Assembly (NCBI RefSeq): GCF_010993775.1
Contig: NZ_WOTO01000056.1
Span: 1 to 61,581, forward strand
Length of the DNA: 61,581 nt
Origin: Fodinicola feengrottensis
GTDB lineage: Bacteria; Actinomycetota; Actinomycetes; Mycobacteriales; HKI-0501
Direction: 5' to 3'
Part shown: positions 20,165 through 29,492 of the stretch, piece after piece
Numbering within the stretch: the first letter of the stretch is position 1
How the letters are laid out: each line of letters starts with the position of its first letter
Notes under the pieces: model-generated
Seen by the model: the letters and a program-made list of their open reading frames with translations, nothing else
Told to the model about the DNA's origin: nothing
Database searches by the model: none
Program-made: the position numbers and the translations under genes

Positions 20165-20175
20165 GGGAGTTGGTC

Positions 20176-21106
20176 ATGGCGGAAGACGAAACCAGTCGGA
20201 GTCGGCGAGGGTTGCTGCGGGGAGCCGCGATAGGGGCCGCCGGCCTCGCGGTCGGCTTCGGAGCGGGCGCCACGGTGGGGGTGGGCGCGGCAGCTCCGCC
20301 GTACCAGGGCTCCGGCCGCCGGCGGTTCGCCGGCAAGGTCGTGCTGATCACCGGCGCCACCTCCGGGATTGGGCGAGCCGCGGCGATTCAGTTCGCCGCC
20401 GAGGGCGCGAAAGTGGGCTTCTGCGGCCGGCGGGTGGACCGCGGCAAGCAGGTGGAGCAACAGATTCGGGCGGCTGGTGGCGAGGCCACCTACGTACGAG
20501 CGGATGTGCTTGTCGAAGGCGACGTGAAGTCCTTTGTGGACACTGTCGCGGGGTCGCTACGGCGGGCTGCACGTGGCTTTCAACAATGCCGGTATCACCA
20601 TCGAAAAGCCACTGGACCAACTCACATCGGCCGAGTTCGACCGGGTGATCCACACCAACCTTCGTGGCAGTTTCCTGGCCACCAAATACGAAATCCCGCA
20701 TTTGGTGGCCGCTGGCGGCGGTACCATCGTGGTCACCTCATCGTCCAACGCGTTGGCGACGACGGAGAATCGCGCCGCGTACACAGCAAGCAAACGCGGC
20801 ATTGTCGGTCTCATTCAGTCGGCCGCTTTCGACTTCGCGGCGAAGGGCATCCGGGTCAACGCCCTCATCCCGGGCACCACCGATACCGAGTTGGTCCGCC
20901 GCGCCGCCGGAATGGAAAACGTACCGGACCCGGCCTGGCGAGTTTTCGCCAGCCAGTGGGCCAAAACTCACGTACCTGGATTGGGGCGAATGGCCACCGC
21001 GGACGAGATCGCGGCATTCGCGCTGGCGTTGGCCTCCGATGACTTCCCGTACCTGACCGGTGCCCAAATGGTCATTGACGGAGGTAAAACCGCGCATGCC
21101 GGTTGA
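20176..21106 (+). CDS. Tat-exported short-chain dehydrogenase/reductase (frameshifted)
   Basis: About 310 residues. N-terminus carries a twin-arginine signal SRSRRGLLRGAAIGAAGLAVG, unusual for an SDR. The Rossmann start is VVLITGATSGIGRAAA, then FNNAGI, the catalytic Ser in VVTSSSNA and the YxxxK motif as AAYTASKRG, with DGGKTAHAG at the C-terminus. It oxidises or reduces an alcohol/ketone with NAD(P); the cofactor is unclear. One frameshift near 20560 (net one base between SLRRA and YGGLHVAFNNAG). ATG 20176 follows GGGGAG. Expression is probably controlled by the divergent TetR-type gene. A Tat signal would imply that the folded enzyme leaves with its bound cofactor; alternatively the N-terminus is a membrane anchor. 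Confidence 0.83.
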
Positions 21107-21244
21107 CAGTGACCGCGGGGGTCGCTGACTATGGGTGAGCGCCATAAAGCGCACCTGGGTCGAGAGGCGCTGCGACGGGTGACACCCGCCACGCTCGGCC
21201 ACGGGTTGACCGCGAAGGGCGCCTCCGTCAAGGAGGTGGCTCTG

Positions 21245-21967
21245 ATGCAGGTGCTCGGTCGGGTGGTCGCGCTGTGGCGCTATCCGGTGAAATCTATGGC
21301 AGGCGAGTCGCTGGACTCCGCCGATGTATCGTGGCACGGCGTTGCCGGCGACCGCCGCTGGGCTTTCATCCGTGCTGGCCAGGTGGCCAACGGATTTCCG
21401 TGGCTGACCATCCGGCAGCGCCCGGAAATGTCGCTCTACCGCCCCGTTTTCACCGACCCGGACCGCCCCGACGCCTCGCCTACGGTGGTGCATACGCCGT
21501 CCGGCGCCGAGGTCGACGTGCAGGATCCGGCGCTGGCCGGCGAACTCGGTGACGGCGTACGGGTGATGAAACAGAATCGCGGAATTTTCGACGTACTCCC
21601 CGTTTCCCTGATGACAACCCAAACCGTCGACAGTCTCGGCGAGCTTGTCGGCACTGTTTTGGATCCCGTACGGTTCCGCCCGAACCTGGTTGTGGAGGCC
21701 GCCGGCGACGCGCCTTATCCGGAGGACCGGTGGGTCGGCTCGACGATCCGCGTCGGCGACCTGGAAATGCGCGTCGACCAGCGCGACCAGCGTTGCGTGC
21801 TGGTCAACTACGACCCTTTCACCACCGAACGCAACCCCGCCATCCTTCGTACCATCGCCCGTGACCGCGACGCCTGCCTCGGGGTCTACGGCACCATCAC
21901 GCGCCCCGGTCGCGTCACGGTCGGCGACCCAGTCCTGCTTCGCGCCGGAGTCTCTCGCGCCGCGTGA
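21245..21967 (+). CDS. MOSC-domain protein
   Basis: 240 residues, unbroken. N-terminal MOSC_N-like beta barrel (VLGRVVALWRYPVKSMAGESLDSADVSWHGVAGDRRWAF) followed by the MOSC core with FRPNLVVEA, WVGSTIRVG and the sulfur/Mo-binding Cys in DQRDQRCVLVNYD. Such proteins bind sulfur or molybdenum cofactor derivatives and often serve Moco maturation or amidoxime reduction (MARC/YiiM/YcbX group). ATG 21245 is chosen over the ATG at 21131 because AAGGAGG lies just before it and the family begins with the VLGRV strand. It starts 138 bp after the SDR stop, possibly its own unit. A stem-loop follows 21 bp after the stop. Confidence 0.85.
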   Translation: MQVLGRVVALWRYPVKSMAGESLDSADVSWHGVAGDRRWAFIRAGQVANGFPWLTIRQRPEMSLYRPVFTDPDRPDASPTVVHTPSGAEVDVQDPALAGELGDGVRVMKQNRGIFDVLPVSLMTTQTVDSLGELVGTVLDPVRFRPNLVVEAAGDAPYPEDRWVGSTIRVGDLEMRVDQRDQRCVLVNYDPFTTERNPAILRTIARDRDACLGVYGTITRPGRVTVGDPVLLRAGVSRAA

Positions 21968-21988
21968 TCTTCGGCGGCAGCCGCCTGG

Positions 21989-22032
21989 GAATGTAACGAA
22001 ACTGGTGAGGTTTTGTCCGTTTCGCTACATTC
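21989..22032 (+). terminator. stem-loop after the MOSC gene
   Basis: Arms of 14 bp (GAATGTAACGAAAC at 21989-22002 against 22019-22032) with a single mismatch and a 16-base loop, 21 bp past the stop codon. No U-tract follows, as is usual for many actinobacterial terminators. Confidence 0.7.
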
Positions 22033-22215
22033 GCGAGTGGTTGAGTGCGCAGGAGTCACTTGAGTCACAGAGATAACCGACCCATCCGGAGTACGGGACG
22101 CCAATCCCAAAATATGGGACAGAATCCGGTCAGGCACATTCCGCTGTTCTTATTGGGACTGGTGGGATCAACTCTCACCGCCAGTAGCCAATTCTCGCGA
22201 ACATCGCCACCCACC

Positions 22216-22282
22216 ATGTCCGTTTGTAACGTTGTTGCCCATCCAGAGCCCCAGAATGGGCAACACCGTCACAATCGGACAT
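22216..22282. repeat. inverted repeat, 27-bp arms (ATGTCC-type)
   Basis: Arms 22216-22242 and 22256-22282 pair over 27 bp with three mismatches around a 13-base loop. The outer ends are ATGTCCG and CGGACAT, the inner ends TTGCCCAT and ATGGGCAA. The outer ends are shared with the palindromes at 16896 and 47630. Confidence 0.9.
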
Positions 22283-22417
22283 ACCCCTACCCAGTACCAG
22301 ATCACCCACAGTCAAAACCGCACCCCACAAAGGGGGGGGTGAGCGCGACGCACGTCAGCAGCGCGCAATACTCAGCGTCACCCAGTCGCCAGCATGTGGC
22401 TACTGATAGTGAGATTC

Positions 22418-22505
22418 GTTGTTGATCTTGCTCAGTTTGCCTATCCAAAACGGACATGGAACTGAATTTCCTTTTTGGGTAGGCAAAGTGAACAAGATCA
22501 ACAAC
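22418..22505. repeat. inverted repeat, 33-bp arms
   Basis: Arms 22418-22450 and 22473-22505 pair with three mismatches in 33 bp; the first 13 bases (GTTGTTGATCTTG) are perfect. The loop is 22 bases and contains CGGACATGG. No gene overlaps it. Confidence 0.92.
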
Positions 22506-22594
22506 TTCGACACTGACTCCGCCGACCTCCGGCACCCATTCTGAGCAGGCGAAACGCTTAACTTAAGGGCATTGCCCCCCGCAAACGTGATGCT

Positions 22595-22737
22595 GGTTCG
22601 TTCTCCCTGTCGGCGGGCGAAGCCTTACCACACGTCCGGGGTCGGCGGCGGCCCACAAAACCCAACCACCCACTCAAGCTCCACCGCCAACCCCGGACGT
22701 GTGGTAACCCCCAGGGCGACGACGGAGAGAACGAACC
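22595..22737. repeat. nested inverted repeat spanning 143 bp
   Basis: Outer arms GGTTCGTTCTC (22595-22605) and 22727-22737 are perfect over 11 bp. Inner arms TTACCACACGTCCGGGG (22625-22641) and 22691-22707 are perfect over 17 bp with a 49-base loop. The segments between the arms pair only partly. This could fold as one long cruciform or RNA hairpin. Confidence 0.9.
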
Positions 22738-22833
22738 CTCGCCACCCATACCCAAACCGCACGGAACCCGTCGACCCCGTTCTTCCTTGAGGCTCCGCCC
22801 GAAGGGCCCCCACCCACCTCACCGCACGCCCCG

Positions 22834-22860
22834 CTGCACAATCGGAATCCAATTGTGCAG
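22834..22860. repeat. short perfect palindrome
   Basis: CTGCACAAT (22834-22842) and its inverted copy (22852-22860), 9-base loop, no mismatch. Position within the gene-free region gives no clear role; an operator or terminator is possible. Confidence 0.75.
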
Positions 22861-22911
22861 CCCTCTACACCGGGTGCGGCGCGAAATTGTCGTACCCACC
22901 TCGAAAAATCA

Positions 22912-22935
22912 CCCCCACCCAAGAACGGGTGGGGG
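22912..22935. repeat. G/C-rich hairpin
   Basis: CCCCCACCC (22912-22920) pairs perfectly with GGGTGGGGG (22927-22935) around six bases. It lies about 265 bp before the Tex start codon and could be a terminator for anything transcribed through the repeat region. Confidence 0.7.
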
Positions 22936-23198
22936 CGGGTTTGGGGACCAATGTTCAACTAAAATTAAGGTCCACCTCTCAACCCACCCCCCGCCCGTTC
23001 AAAGGGAGGGGGAAAGAAAAACAGACACCTACGACAATTTCGCGCCGCACCCCCGTCAAGAAACCAGACGCTTCGGGGTTAAGAGGACACGCTCACCGCG
23101 ACCCGAGCGAGACCTGCCCAGCAGTCCGATGGAGAGTCCCAGCCGGCGGCCGGCAGAATGGGGAGCGTTGTCAGCTGGGTAAGGGAGCGGACGGGACT

Positions 23199-25636
23199 GT
23201 GACCACGAGCATCGACCAGAAGATCGCCGAAGAGCTGGGCGTACGGGAAGGGCAGGTGACGGCGGCGGTCGGGTTGCTCGACGGCGGCGCGACGGTGCCG
23301 TTCATCGCTCGTTACCGCAAGGAAGTGACCGGCACTCTGGACGACGCGCAGTTGCGTACGTTGGAGGAACGGCTGGGCTACCTGCGGGAGCTGGAAGAGC
23401 GGCGGGGCGCGATCCTGGAGGAGATCCGGTCGCAGGGCAAGCTCACCGACGAGCTCAGCGCGCAGATCATGCAGGCCGAGACGAAGGCGCGGCTGGAGGA
23501 CATCTACCTTCCGTACAAGCCCAAGCGCAGGACCAAGGCGCAGATCGCCCGCGAGGCCGGGCTGGAGCCGCTGGCCGATCTGCTGCTCACCGATCCGAAC
23601 CAGGACCCGCACACCAAGGCGACCGAGTTCATCGACGCTGACAAGGGGGTGGCCGACGCTGGTGCGGCGCTGGAAGGTGCCCGGTCGATCCTGGTTGAGC
23701 GCTTTGGTGAGGACGCCGACCTGATTGGTGACCTGCGCGAACGCATGTGGTCAGTGGGCCGGATGGTGTCCAAGGTCCGGGAGGGCAAGGAGGCCGACGG
23801 CGCGAAGTTCTCCGACTACTTCGCCTTCGCCGAGCCGTTCACCAAGCTCCCGTCGCACCGCATCCTGGCGCTGCTGCGCGGCGAAAAAGAGGACATGCTG
23901 GAGCTCGTCCTGGAGCCCGAGGAGGTCGATCCGGACGCGCCGGTCGGCCCGACCGAGTACGAGCGGCGGATCGCCCAGCGGTTCGCCATCGCCGACCAGG
24001 GCCGCCCAGCGGACCGCTGGCTGGGCGACACGGTGCGGTGGGCGTGGCGTACGCGCATCCTCGTGCATCTGGGCATCGACCTGCGGCTTCGGCTCCGCCA
24101 GAACGCGGAGGACGAGGCGGTCCGGGTCTTCGCCTTCAACCTGCGCGATCTGCTGCTCGCGGCGCCGGCCGGCACCAGGCCGACGATCGGGCTGGACCCG
24201 GGCTTTAGGACCGGTACGAAGGTCGCCGTTATGGACGCGACTGGCAAGGTCGTCGCCACCGACACGATCTACCCGCACGTGCCGCAGCGCCGCTGGGACG
24301 AGGGCATCGCGGCCGTCGCTCGGCTCGCCAAGCAATACGGCACCGAGCTGATCGCGATCGGGAACGGCACCGCGTCCCGGGGGAGACCGACCGGCTGGCG
24401 ATCGAGCTGATCAAGAAGCATCCGGAGCTTGGCCTGACCAAGGTCGTCGTCTCCGAGGCCGGCGCCTCGGTTTATTCGGCGTCCGCGTACGCGTCGGCGG
24501 AGCTGCCCGATCTGGACGTGTCGCTGCGCGGCGCGGCCTCGATTGGCCGCCGCTTGCAGGACCCGCTGGCCGAGCTGGTCAAGATCGACCCGAAGTCCAT
24601 CGGGGTCGGCCAGTATCAGCATGACCTGGCCGAAAACAAGCTGTCCAAGTCGCTGGACGCGGTCGTCGAGGACTGCGTGAACGCGGTTGGCGTGGACGTG
24701 AACACCGCCTCGGTGCCGCTGCTGTCCCGGGTCTCCGGCATCACCAGCGGGCTCGCCGCCAGCATCGTCGCGCACCGCGACGCGAACGGCCCGTTCCGCT
24801 CGCGTACGGCCCTCAAGGAGGTGCCGCGGCTCGGCCCGAAGGCTTTCGAGCAGTGCGCGGGCTTCCTGCGGATCCGTGGTGGCGACGATCCGCTGGACTT
24901 CTCCAGTGTGCACCCCGAGGCCTATCCGGTCGTACGCCGCATCGCCGCGACCGCGACCAGCGGCGACATCGCTGGCCTGCTCGGCAACACCCCGGCGCTG
25001 CGCAAGGTGAAGCCGGCCGAGTTCGTGGACGACACGTTCGGGCTGCCGACGGTCACAGACATCCTCGCGGAGCTGGAGAAACCTGGCCGCGACCCACGGC
25101 CGGCATTCCAGACGGCGTCCTTCGCGGACGGCGTGGAGACGCTCGCCGACCTGAAGTCCGGGATGATCTTGGAAGGCGCGGTCACCAACGTGGCGGCCTT
25201 CGGCGCCTTCGTGGACATCGGCGTCCACCAGGACGGGCTCGTGCACGTGTCCGCGATGTCCAAAAATTTCGTCAAAGACCCGCGCGATGTCGTCAAACCG
25301 GGCGATATCGTGAAGGTGAAGGTCCTGGACGTGGACATCCCACGGAAGCGGATCGCGCTCACCCTGCGGTTGGACGACGAGGCGACGCCCGCTCCGGCCG
25401 GCGGCGACCGGGACCGCCGCGGCGGTGGTCAGCAGCGCGGTCAGCGTGGCGGTCAGTCAGGGAGCGAGCGGCCAGCAGTCCGGACAGCAGCGCGGCCAGT
25501 CCGGCGGGCAGTCGGGGGGCCAATCAAGGGGAAACGGCGGTACGAGCAATTCCGCTTCCGCGGCGCGCTGGCGGACGCGTTGCGTCGGGCCGGTCTGGTC
25601 GACGGCGGCGGAAGTCCGACCATCGGCAAGCGCTGA
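23199..25636 (+). CDS. tex: Tex-family RNA-binding transcription accessory protein (frameshifted)
   Basis: About 810 residues. Tex binds nucleic acid and transcription complexes and is found across bacteria. Domain order seen: N-terminal helical domain (IARYRKEVTGTLDDAQLRTLEERL), YIYLPYKPKRRTKA-type block, a YqgF-like RNase-H fold (GLDPGFRTGTKVAVMD), helix-hairpin-helix segments (VSGITSGLAASIVAHRD, RLGPKAFEQCAGFLRI) and a C-terminal S1 domain (LKSGMILEGAVTNVAAFGAFVDIGV). GTG 23199 is used because upstream codons are non-homologous. Breaks: near 24378 (five G where three restore ASRETDR) and a pair within the Gln/Gly-rich tail (25455-25550). The tail, in the best frame, repeats short GQQ/GGQS units before a conserved LADALRRAGL end. 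Confidence 0.9.
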
Positions 25637-25860
25637 CCCATTCGTGACCATGCCAGTGGCGGGGCAACATCAGCCTCGTCACTGGTTACACGTACGAGAT
25701 TCGAGTAAAGAAAATGCAAAGAATAAACCGGCTACTTCTGGTCGAACCAAAAGAAATCTAGTTGTGAGTGGCCGGTTCTGACGTTTCGCTCCGTCACTCC
25801 GGAACTTCTGCAAGCATTGCCCGCCAGACACAGCGCGACACGGAGCGAGGTGGTGGCGAG

Positions 25861-27534
25861 ATGGCAGCGCCCACAGGAGTGGTAGCCCACGCTGGCGAAG
25901 GAAAACTGCGAAGAGACGTCGGCTTCTGGGGGCTGATGTTCATCTCGCTGGGATCCATCATCGGCTCCGGCTGGCTGCTCGGTGCTCTCACGGCGGCTCA
26001 GGTCGCCGGTCCCGCGTCGATCCTGTCCTGGGTCCTCGCGGCAGTCATCCTGATCGTGCTGGCGCTCATTCACGCGGAGCTGGGGGCGGCCTACCCGGTC
26101 GCCGGCGGTACGGCCCGGTTCCCGCTGTTCGCCTTCGGCTCGGTGACCGGCTTCACGGCCGGCTGGGCCGCGTGGCTGCAGGCGGTCGCGATCGCCCCGA
26201 TCGAGGTCGAGGCCAGCCTGTCTTACTTGAACAGCATCGCCTGGGTGAAGGACCACCTGCACCTGCTGAACCAGGGCGGTCTGCTCACCGCGAGCGGCTT
26301 CTTCTGGGGCACCTTGTTGATGATCGTCTTCACGGTCATCAACTGTGTCGGCGTCAAGTTCCTTTCCGAAAGCAACACGGTGATGGTCATCTGGAAGACG
26401 GCGGTGCCGCTGCTTACCATCGGCGTGCTGTTCTTCCTGACCTTCCACCTGAGCAACTTCACTGCCGGCGGCGGGTTCGCTCCGTTCGGCGCGCACGGTG
26501 TCTTCGCCGCGCTGCCGTTGGGGGTGGTGTTCGCCCTGCAGGGCTTCGAGCAATGCATCCAGTTGGCCGGTGAGGCGCGGGATCCGCAGCGCGACATCTC
26601 CCGGGCGGTGATCGTCGCGGTGATCATTGGGACGATCATCTACATCGGGCTGGAGGTCGCCTTCATCGGCGGCCTGAACCCGGGGAACCTGGTGCACGGG
26701 TGGACGAACCCAATCGGCGCCGGCGATTTCGGTCCGTACGCGACGCTGGCACTGGGCGTGGGTGCCGGTTGGCTGGCCTACATCCTGTTCGCCGACGCGT
26801 TCATCTCGCCGGCTGGTACGGGCCTGATCTACGTGGGCACGTCAGCCCGGCTCTCGTACGCGCTCGGCCGGGACCGGCAGCTGCCCCAGCTGCTCGGCAA
26901 GATCAGTTTCCGCGGCATTCCGCTGTGGTCGATCCTGCTGGCCTTCGTCATCGGCGAGATCGCCTTCCTGCCTTTCCCGAGCTGGAAGTCGCTGGTCAGC
27001 GTGGTCACCTCGGCCACCGCGGTCATGTACGCGTACGCACCGATTTCGTTGGCGGCGCTGCGCAAGCGCGACCCGAACCGGCATCGGCCGTACAAGGTGC
27101 CTTTCCCCAAGGTGCTGGCACCGGTTGGTTTCGTGGCCGCGAACATGATCATCTACTGGGGCAACTTCGACACCACCTGGCGGATCGCCGTCGCGATGAT
27201 CATTGGGCTGGTGCTGTTCGAGATCACCCAGGCCCTCACCCCGCAGGTGGAGCGCTCGCTGCAGGACTGGCGGGCCGCCTGGTGGGTGGGTCCGTGGCTG
27301 CTGGGAACGCTGATCATTGGCTATCTCGGCCAGGACTATGGCGACCCGAAGACGAACATCATTACCGCGCTCAAGATCATCCCGAACTGGGTCGACCTGC
27401 TGGTGGTCGCGGCGTTCAGCCTGGTGATCTTCTACTGGGCCGTCAGCCTCGCGATGAGCAGCGACAAGGTCGCCGCGGCGGTGGAGAAGGAAGCGCTGGA
27501 GCTCGCGGTCGAGCCGGAGCTGCGTACGGCGTGA
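25861..27534 (+). CDS. APC-superfamily amino acid permease
   Basis: 557 residues, unbroken, with about 12-13 hydrophobic segments. The first membrane helix holds the APC substrate motif SLGSIIGSGWLLG, followed by SILSWVLAAVILIVLALIHAELGAAYPVAGGTARF. Later blocks include LQGFEQCIQLAGEARDPQRD and SPAGTGLIYVGTSARLSYALGRD. It imports or exchanges amino acids or amines at the cytoplasmic membrane; the substrate is not visible. ATG 25861 follows a GGAGCGAGGTGG leader. The 224 bp before it are AT-richer and contain two short inverted pairs (AACCGGC near 25725) that may terminate Tex transcription. A strong terminator follows at 27554, so it is probably a single-gene unit. Confidence 0.88.
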   Translation: MAAPTGVVAHAGEGKLRRDVGFWGLMFISLGSIIGSGWLLGALTAAQVAGPASILSWVLAAVILIVLALIHAELGAAYPVAGGTARFPLFAFGSVTGFTAGWAAWLQAVAIAPIEVEASLSYLNSIAWVKDHLHLLNQGGLLTASGFFWGTLLMIVFTVINCVGVKFLSESNTVMVIWKTAVPLLTIGVLFFLTFHLSNFTAGGGFAPFGAHGVFAALPLGVVFALQGFEQCIQLAGEARDPQRDISRAVIVAVIIGTIIYIGLEVAFIGGLNPGNLVHGWTNPIGAGDFGPYATLALGVGAGWLAYILFADAFISPAGTGLIYVGTSARLSYALGRDRQLPQLLGKISFRGIPLWSILLAFVIGEIAFLPFPSWKSLVSVVTSATAVMYAYAPISLAALRKRDPNRHRPYKVPFPKVLAPVGFVAANMIIYWGNFDTTWRIAVAMIIGLVLFEITQALTPQVERSLQDWRAAWWVGPWLLGTLIIGYLGQDYGDPKTNIITALKIIPNWVDLLVVAAFSLVIFYWAVSLAMSSDKVAAAVEKEALELAVEPELRTA

Positions 27535-27553
27535 TCTGACCGGCAGTCCGGAA

Positions 27554-27590
27554 AGGCCCCTGATCCCCGCGATCAGGGGTCTTTTCGTTT
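27554..27590 (+). terminator. Rho-independent terminator after the APC permease
   Basis: Perfect stem CCCCTGATC (27557-27565) / GATCAGGGG (27571-27579) with a five-base loop and a following TCTTTTCGTTT tract, 20 bases past the stop codon. Confidence 0.92.
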
Positions 27591-27709
27591 GTGTCGATGT
27601 TGTTGCGAAGGATCCGTTCCGCTCTGTGGACTGGATGACATGTGTCATGATGCGATCGGGACCAGCTGCGGGGGGTGGGGAGGCAGACACCCGATCCAGG
27701 AGGACCGTC

Positions 27710-28726
27710 ATGTGGGCGCAGCCGCAGTGGGAGGAGATCCGGTTCTGCGAGCCGGTGGACACGCTGCGGGTCGAGGTCTCGCTGAATCCGTACGCGAGCA
27801 TCCCGACGCTGCTGTTCGACGCGCTCGGCGGGTGGGATCGGGGAGTGCCGGACGGCTGGCGGCAGCGGATCGCCCGGACGGCGTCGGCTGAGCAACGGTC
27901 CTCGGTGCGCACGATGACCCAGCTCGGCCGGGCTCGCCAACCGGACTGCGTGATCGCGCCGGCGCCGCCGGCTGACCAGGAGACCTCGCTGGCGGACGCG
28001 CTGGAGCAGCTGCGGACCACCTCGCCGGACACTCTTTTGTCTGATCTGGACGGCATGTACGGCATCGACCTGCCGGCGCAGTGGCAGCCGGTGGCCCGCG
28101 AGCCGCGCCGCTGGCTGCGGCATTTCGCCGGCGCCGCCGAGGTGGCCGCGGCGGTGGTCGCGCAGACCTGGACGGCGGCCGGCCGGTTGCTGGACAAGGA
28201 GATCGACCGGGTCGGGCATGCGGTCGTACGCGGCCGGACCGATCTTTTGTTGGCCAGCCTCCATCCGCGGGCCCGGTTCACCGATGACGCCCTGTGGCTG
28301 CCGGCCATTGAGGGCAACCGCTATGAGGTGCGCGCCAAACGGCTCGTACTGGTGCCCGATGGTGTCTGGAGCGCAGTCGATCGCGCACGACCTGGAGGAC
28401 GACGAGACGGTCTGGATCGGCTACCCGCTGCCCGCGCTGCACCAGCTGTTCGGTGCGGATCCGGACCCCGAGGCGCCGCAACGGCCACCCTTGACCGGCT
28501 GCCGGCGCTGATGGGTGGCGTGCGAGCCCGGTTGTTGCGGGCCGCGCAGCAGCCGATCACCATCGGTGATCTCGCCGAGGTCGGCGACTGGGCGATGAGC
28601 TCGGTCAGTCGGCACTGCGACTGGCTGGCCGAGGCCGGCCTGATCGAGCGCACTCGGTCCGGCCGTACGGTGCTGGTCCAGCGCACCGTGCTCGGCCATG
28701 AGCTGGTGGAGCTTTTCAGCACCTGA
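27710..28726 (+). CDS. ArsR-like winged-helix regulator with DUF5937-type N-terminal region (frameshifted internally)
   Basis: About 338 residues. The C-terminal 90 residues form a winged helix typical of ArsR-like regulators: VRARLLRAAQQPITIGDLAE, then recognition helix SSVSRHCDWLAEAGLIERTRSGRTVLVQRT. The long N-terminal region (RFCEPVDTLRVEVSLNPYASIPTLLFDALGG) is the kind found in large actinobacterial ArsR-family proteins. Two compensating breaks (near 28365 and 28480) hide a stretch that in another frame reads HDLEDDETVWIGYPLPALHQLFG and joins both sides well. ATG 27710 has AGGAGG 5 bases upstream. No metal-binding Cys pair is visible, so the ligand is unknown. No obvious target gene is adjacent apart from ClpP. 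Confidence 0.75.
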   Translation: MWAQPQWEEIRFCEPVDTLRVEVSLNPYASIPTLLFDALGGWDRGVPDGWRQRIARTASAEQRSSVRTMTQLGRARQPDCVIAPAPPADQETSLADALEQLRTTSPDTLLSDLDGMYGIDLPAQWQPVAREPRRWLRHFAGAAEVAAAVVAQTWTAAGRLLDKEIDRVGHAVVRGRTDLLLASLHPRARFTDDALWLPAIEGNRYEVRAKRLVLVPDGVWSAVDRARPGGRRDGLDRLPAARAAPAVRCGSGPRGAATATLDRLPALMGGVRARLLRAAQQPITIGDLAEVGDWAMSSVSRHCDWLAEAGLIERTRSGRTVLVQRTVLGHELVELFST

Positions 28727-28841
28727 TTCCTTGCGCTCTGGGCGGAACCGCTGACAGCGTAATCACCCTTTTCCGGTAAGGAAAACGTCGGCCCCAGGTT
28801 TATCGTCACGGCAGTGGCGATTCAGTTCCTGGAGGGTTTCG

Positions 28842-29433
28842 ATGACGGAAATGGCACGGGTGGCACAGGGTGGTTTCGGTTTCGACGGAGCGGTTTTCGA
28901 GCAGCTGTTGCGTGAGCGGATCGTTTTTCTCACCGGTGAGGTGAAAGACGAGAACGCCAACACGGATCAGCGCACAGTTACTGCTTCTCGCGGCCGAGGA
29001 CCCGGAAGCCGAGATCAGCCTCTACATCAACTCGCCCGGCGGCTCGGTCAGTGCTGGCATGGCGATCTACGACACGATGCAGTTCATTCAGCCGGACGTT
29101 TCCACGTACGCGCTGGGATTCGCCGCTTCGATGGGTCAGCTGCTGCTTTGTGCCGGCGCGCCCGGAAAACGCTTCGCGCTGCCGCACGCGCGGGTGGTCA
29201 TGCACCAGGCGCTGGGTGGCATGGGTGGCACCGCCACCGACATCGCGATCCAGGCGGAGCAGCTCATCTACACCAAGCGGGTGCTGCAGGAGCGGACCGC
29301 TTTCCACACCGGCCAGACCTACGAGCGGATTGAGGCGGACGCCGACCGGGACCGCTGGTTTACCGCGCAGGAAGCCAAAGACTACGGTTTCGTCGACGAG
29401 GTGATCCCGGTCGTCACCCGCCTGCGCGGTTGA
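28842..29433 (+). CDS. clpP: ATP-dependent Clp protease proteolytic subunit (frameshifted)
   Basis: 196 residues after removing one extra G near 28966 (ACGG for ACG, restoring NTISAQLLLLAAEDPEAEISLYINSPGG). ClpP forms a tetradecameric chamber that degrades proteins unfolded by ClpX or ClpC. The triad is visible: nucleophile Ser in GFAASMGQ, His in LPHARVVMHQ, and Asp in the C-terminal third (one of the ADADRDRWF acids). The handle segment and axial-loop start RIVFLTGEV are present. It stands alone rather than in the usual clpP1-clpP2-clpX set, so it is probably an extra paralogue. GTTTCG leader with GGAGGG before ATG 28842. An ArsR-like regulator lies upstream on the same strand. Confidence 0.9.
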
Positions 29434-29492
29434 GCCGCGCCCGGTCGCCGGCAATGCCAGCTTCTTTGGCATTGCCGGCAACCTGACGGTTT

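Larger units (their letters stand above)
22033..23198. other. 1.2-kb region without a supported gene, rich in inverted repeats
   Basis: No open frame here shows a domain, a good start site or the third-position GC bias of the neighbours; base composition is visibly less GC-rich, with runs of A and C. It contains at least five strong inverted repeats (listed separately) and pyrimidine-rich stretches, including a G-run of nine near 22330. The last part may hold the promoter and leader of the Tex gene. I see no recognisable riboswitch. Confidence 0.6.

Noticed and set aside
20131..20175. Longer N-terminus for the Tat-SDR
   Set aside because: The extra codons lie inside the operator region and lack a ribosome-binding site; ATG 20176 has GGGGAG.
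22045..22535. Two small proteins in the repeat region
   Set aside because: No homology, no start site, and the frames cross long inverted repeats; codon usage is unlike the neighbours.
28842..29433. Second ClpP or ClpX gene next to clpP
   Set aside because: Flanking genes are an ArsR-like regulator and a lectin; no other Clp gene is present.
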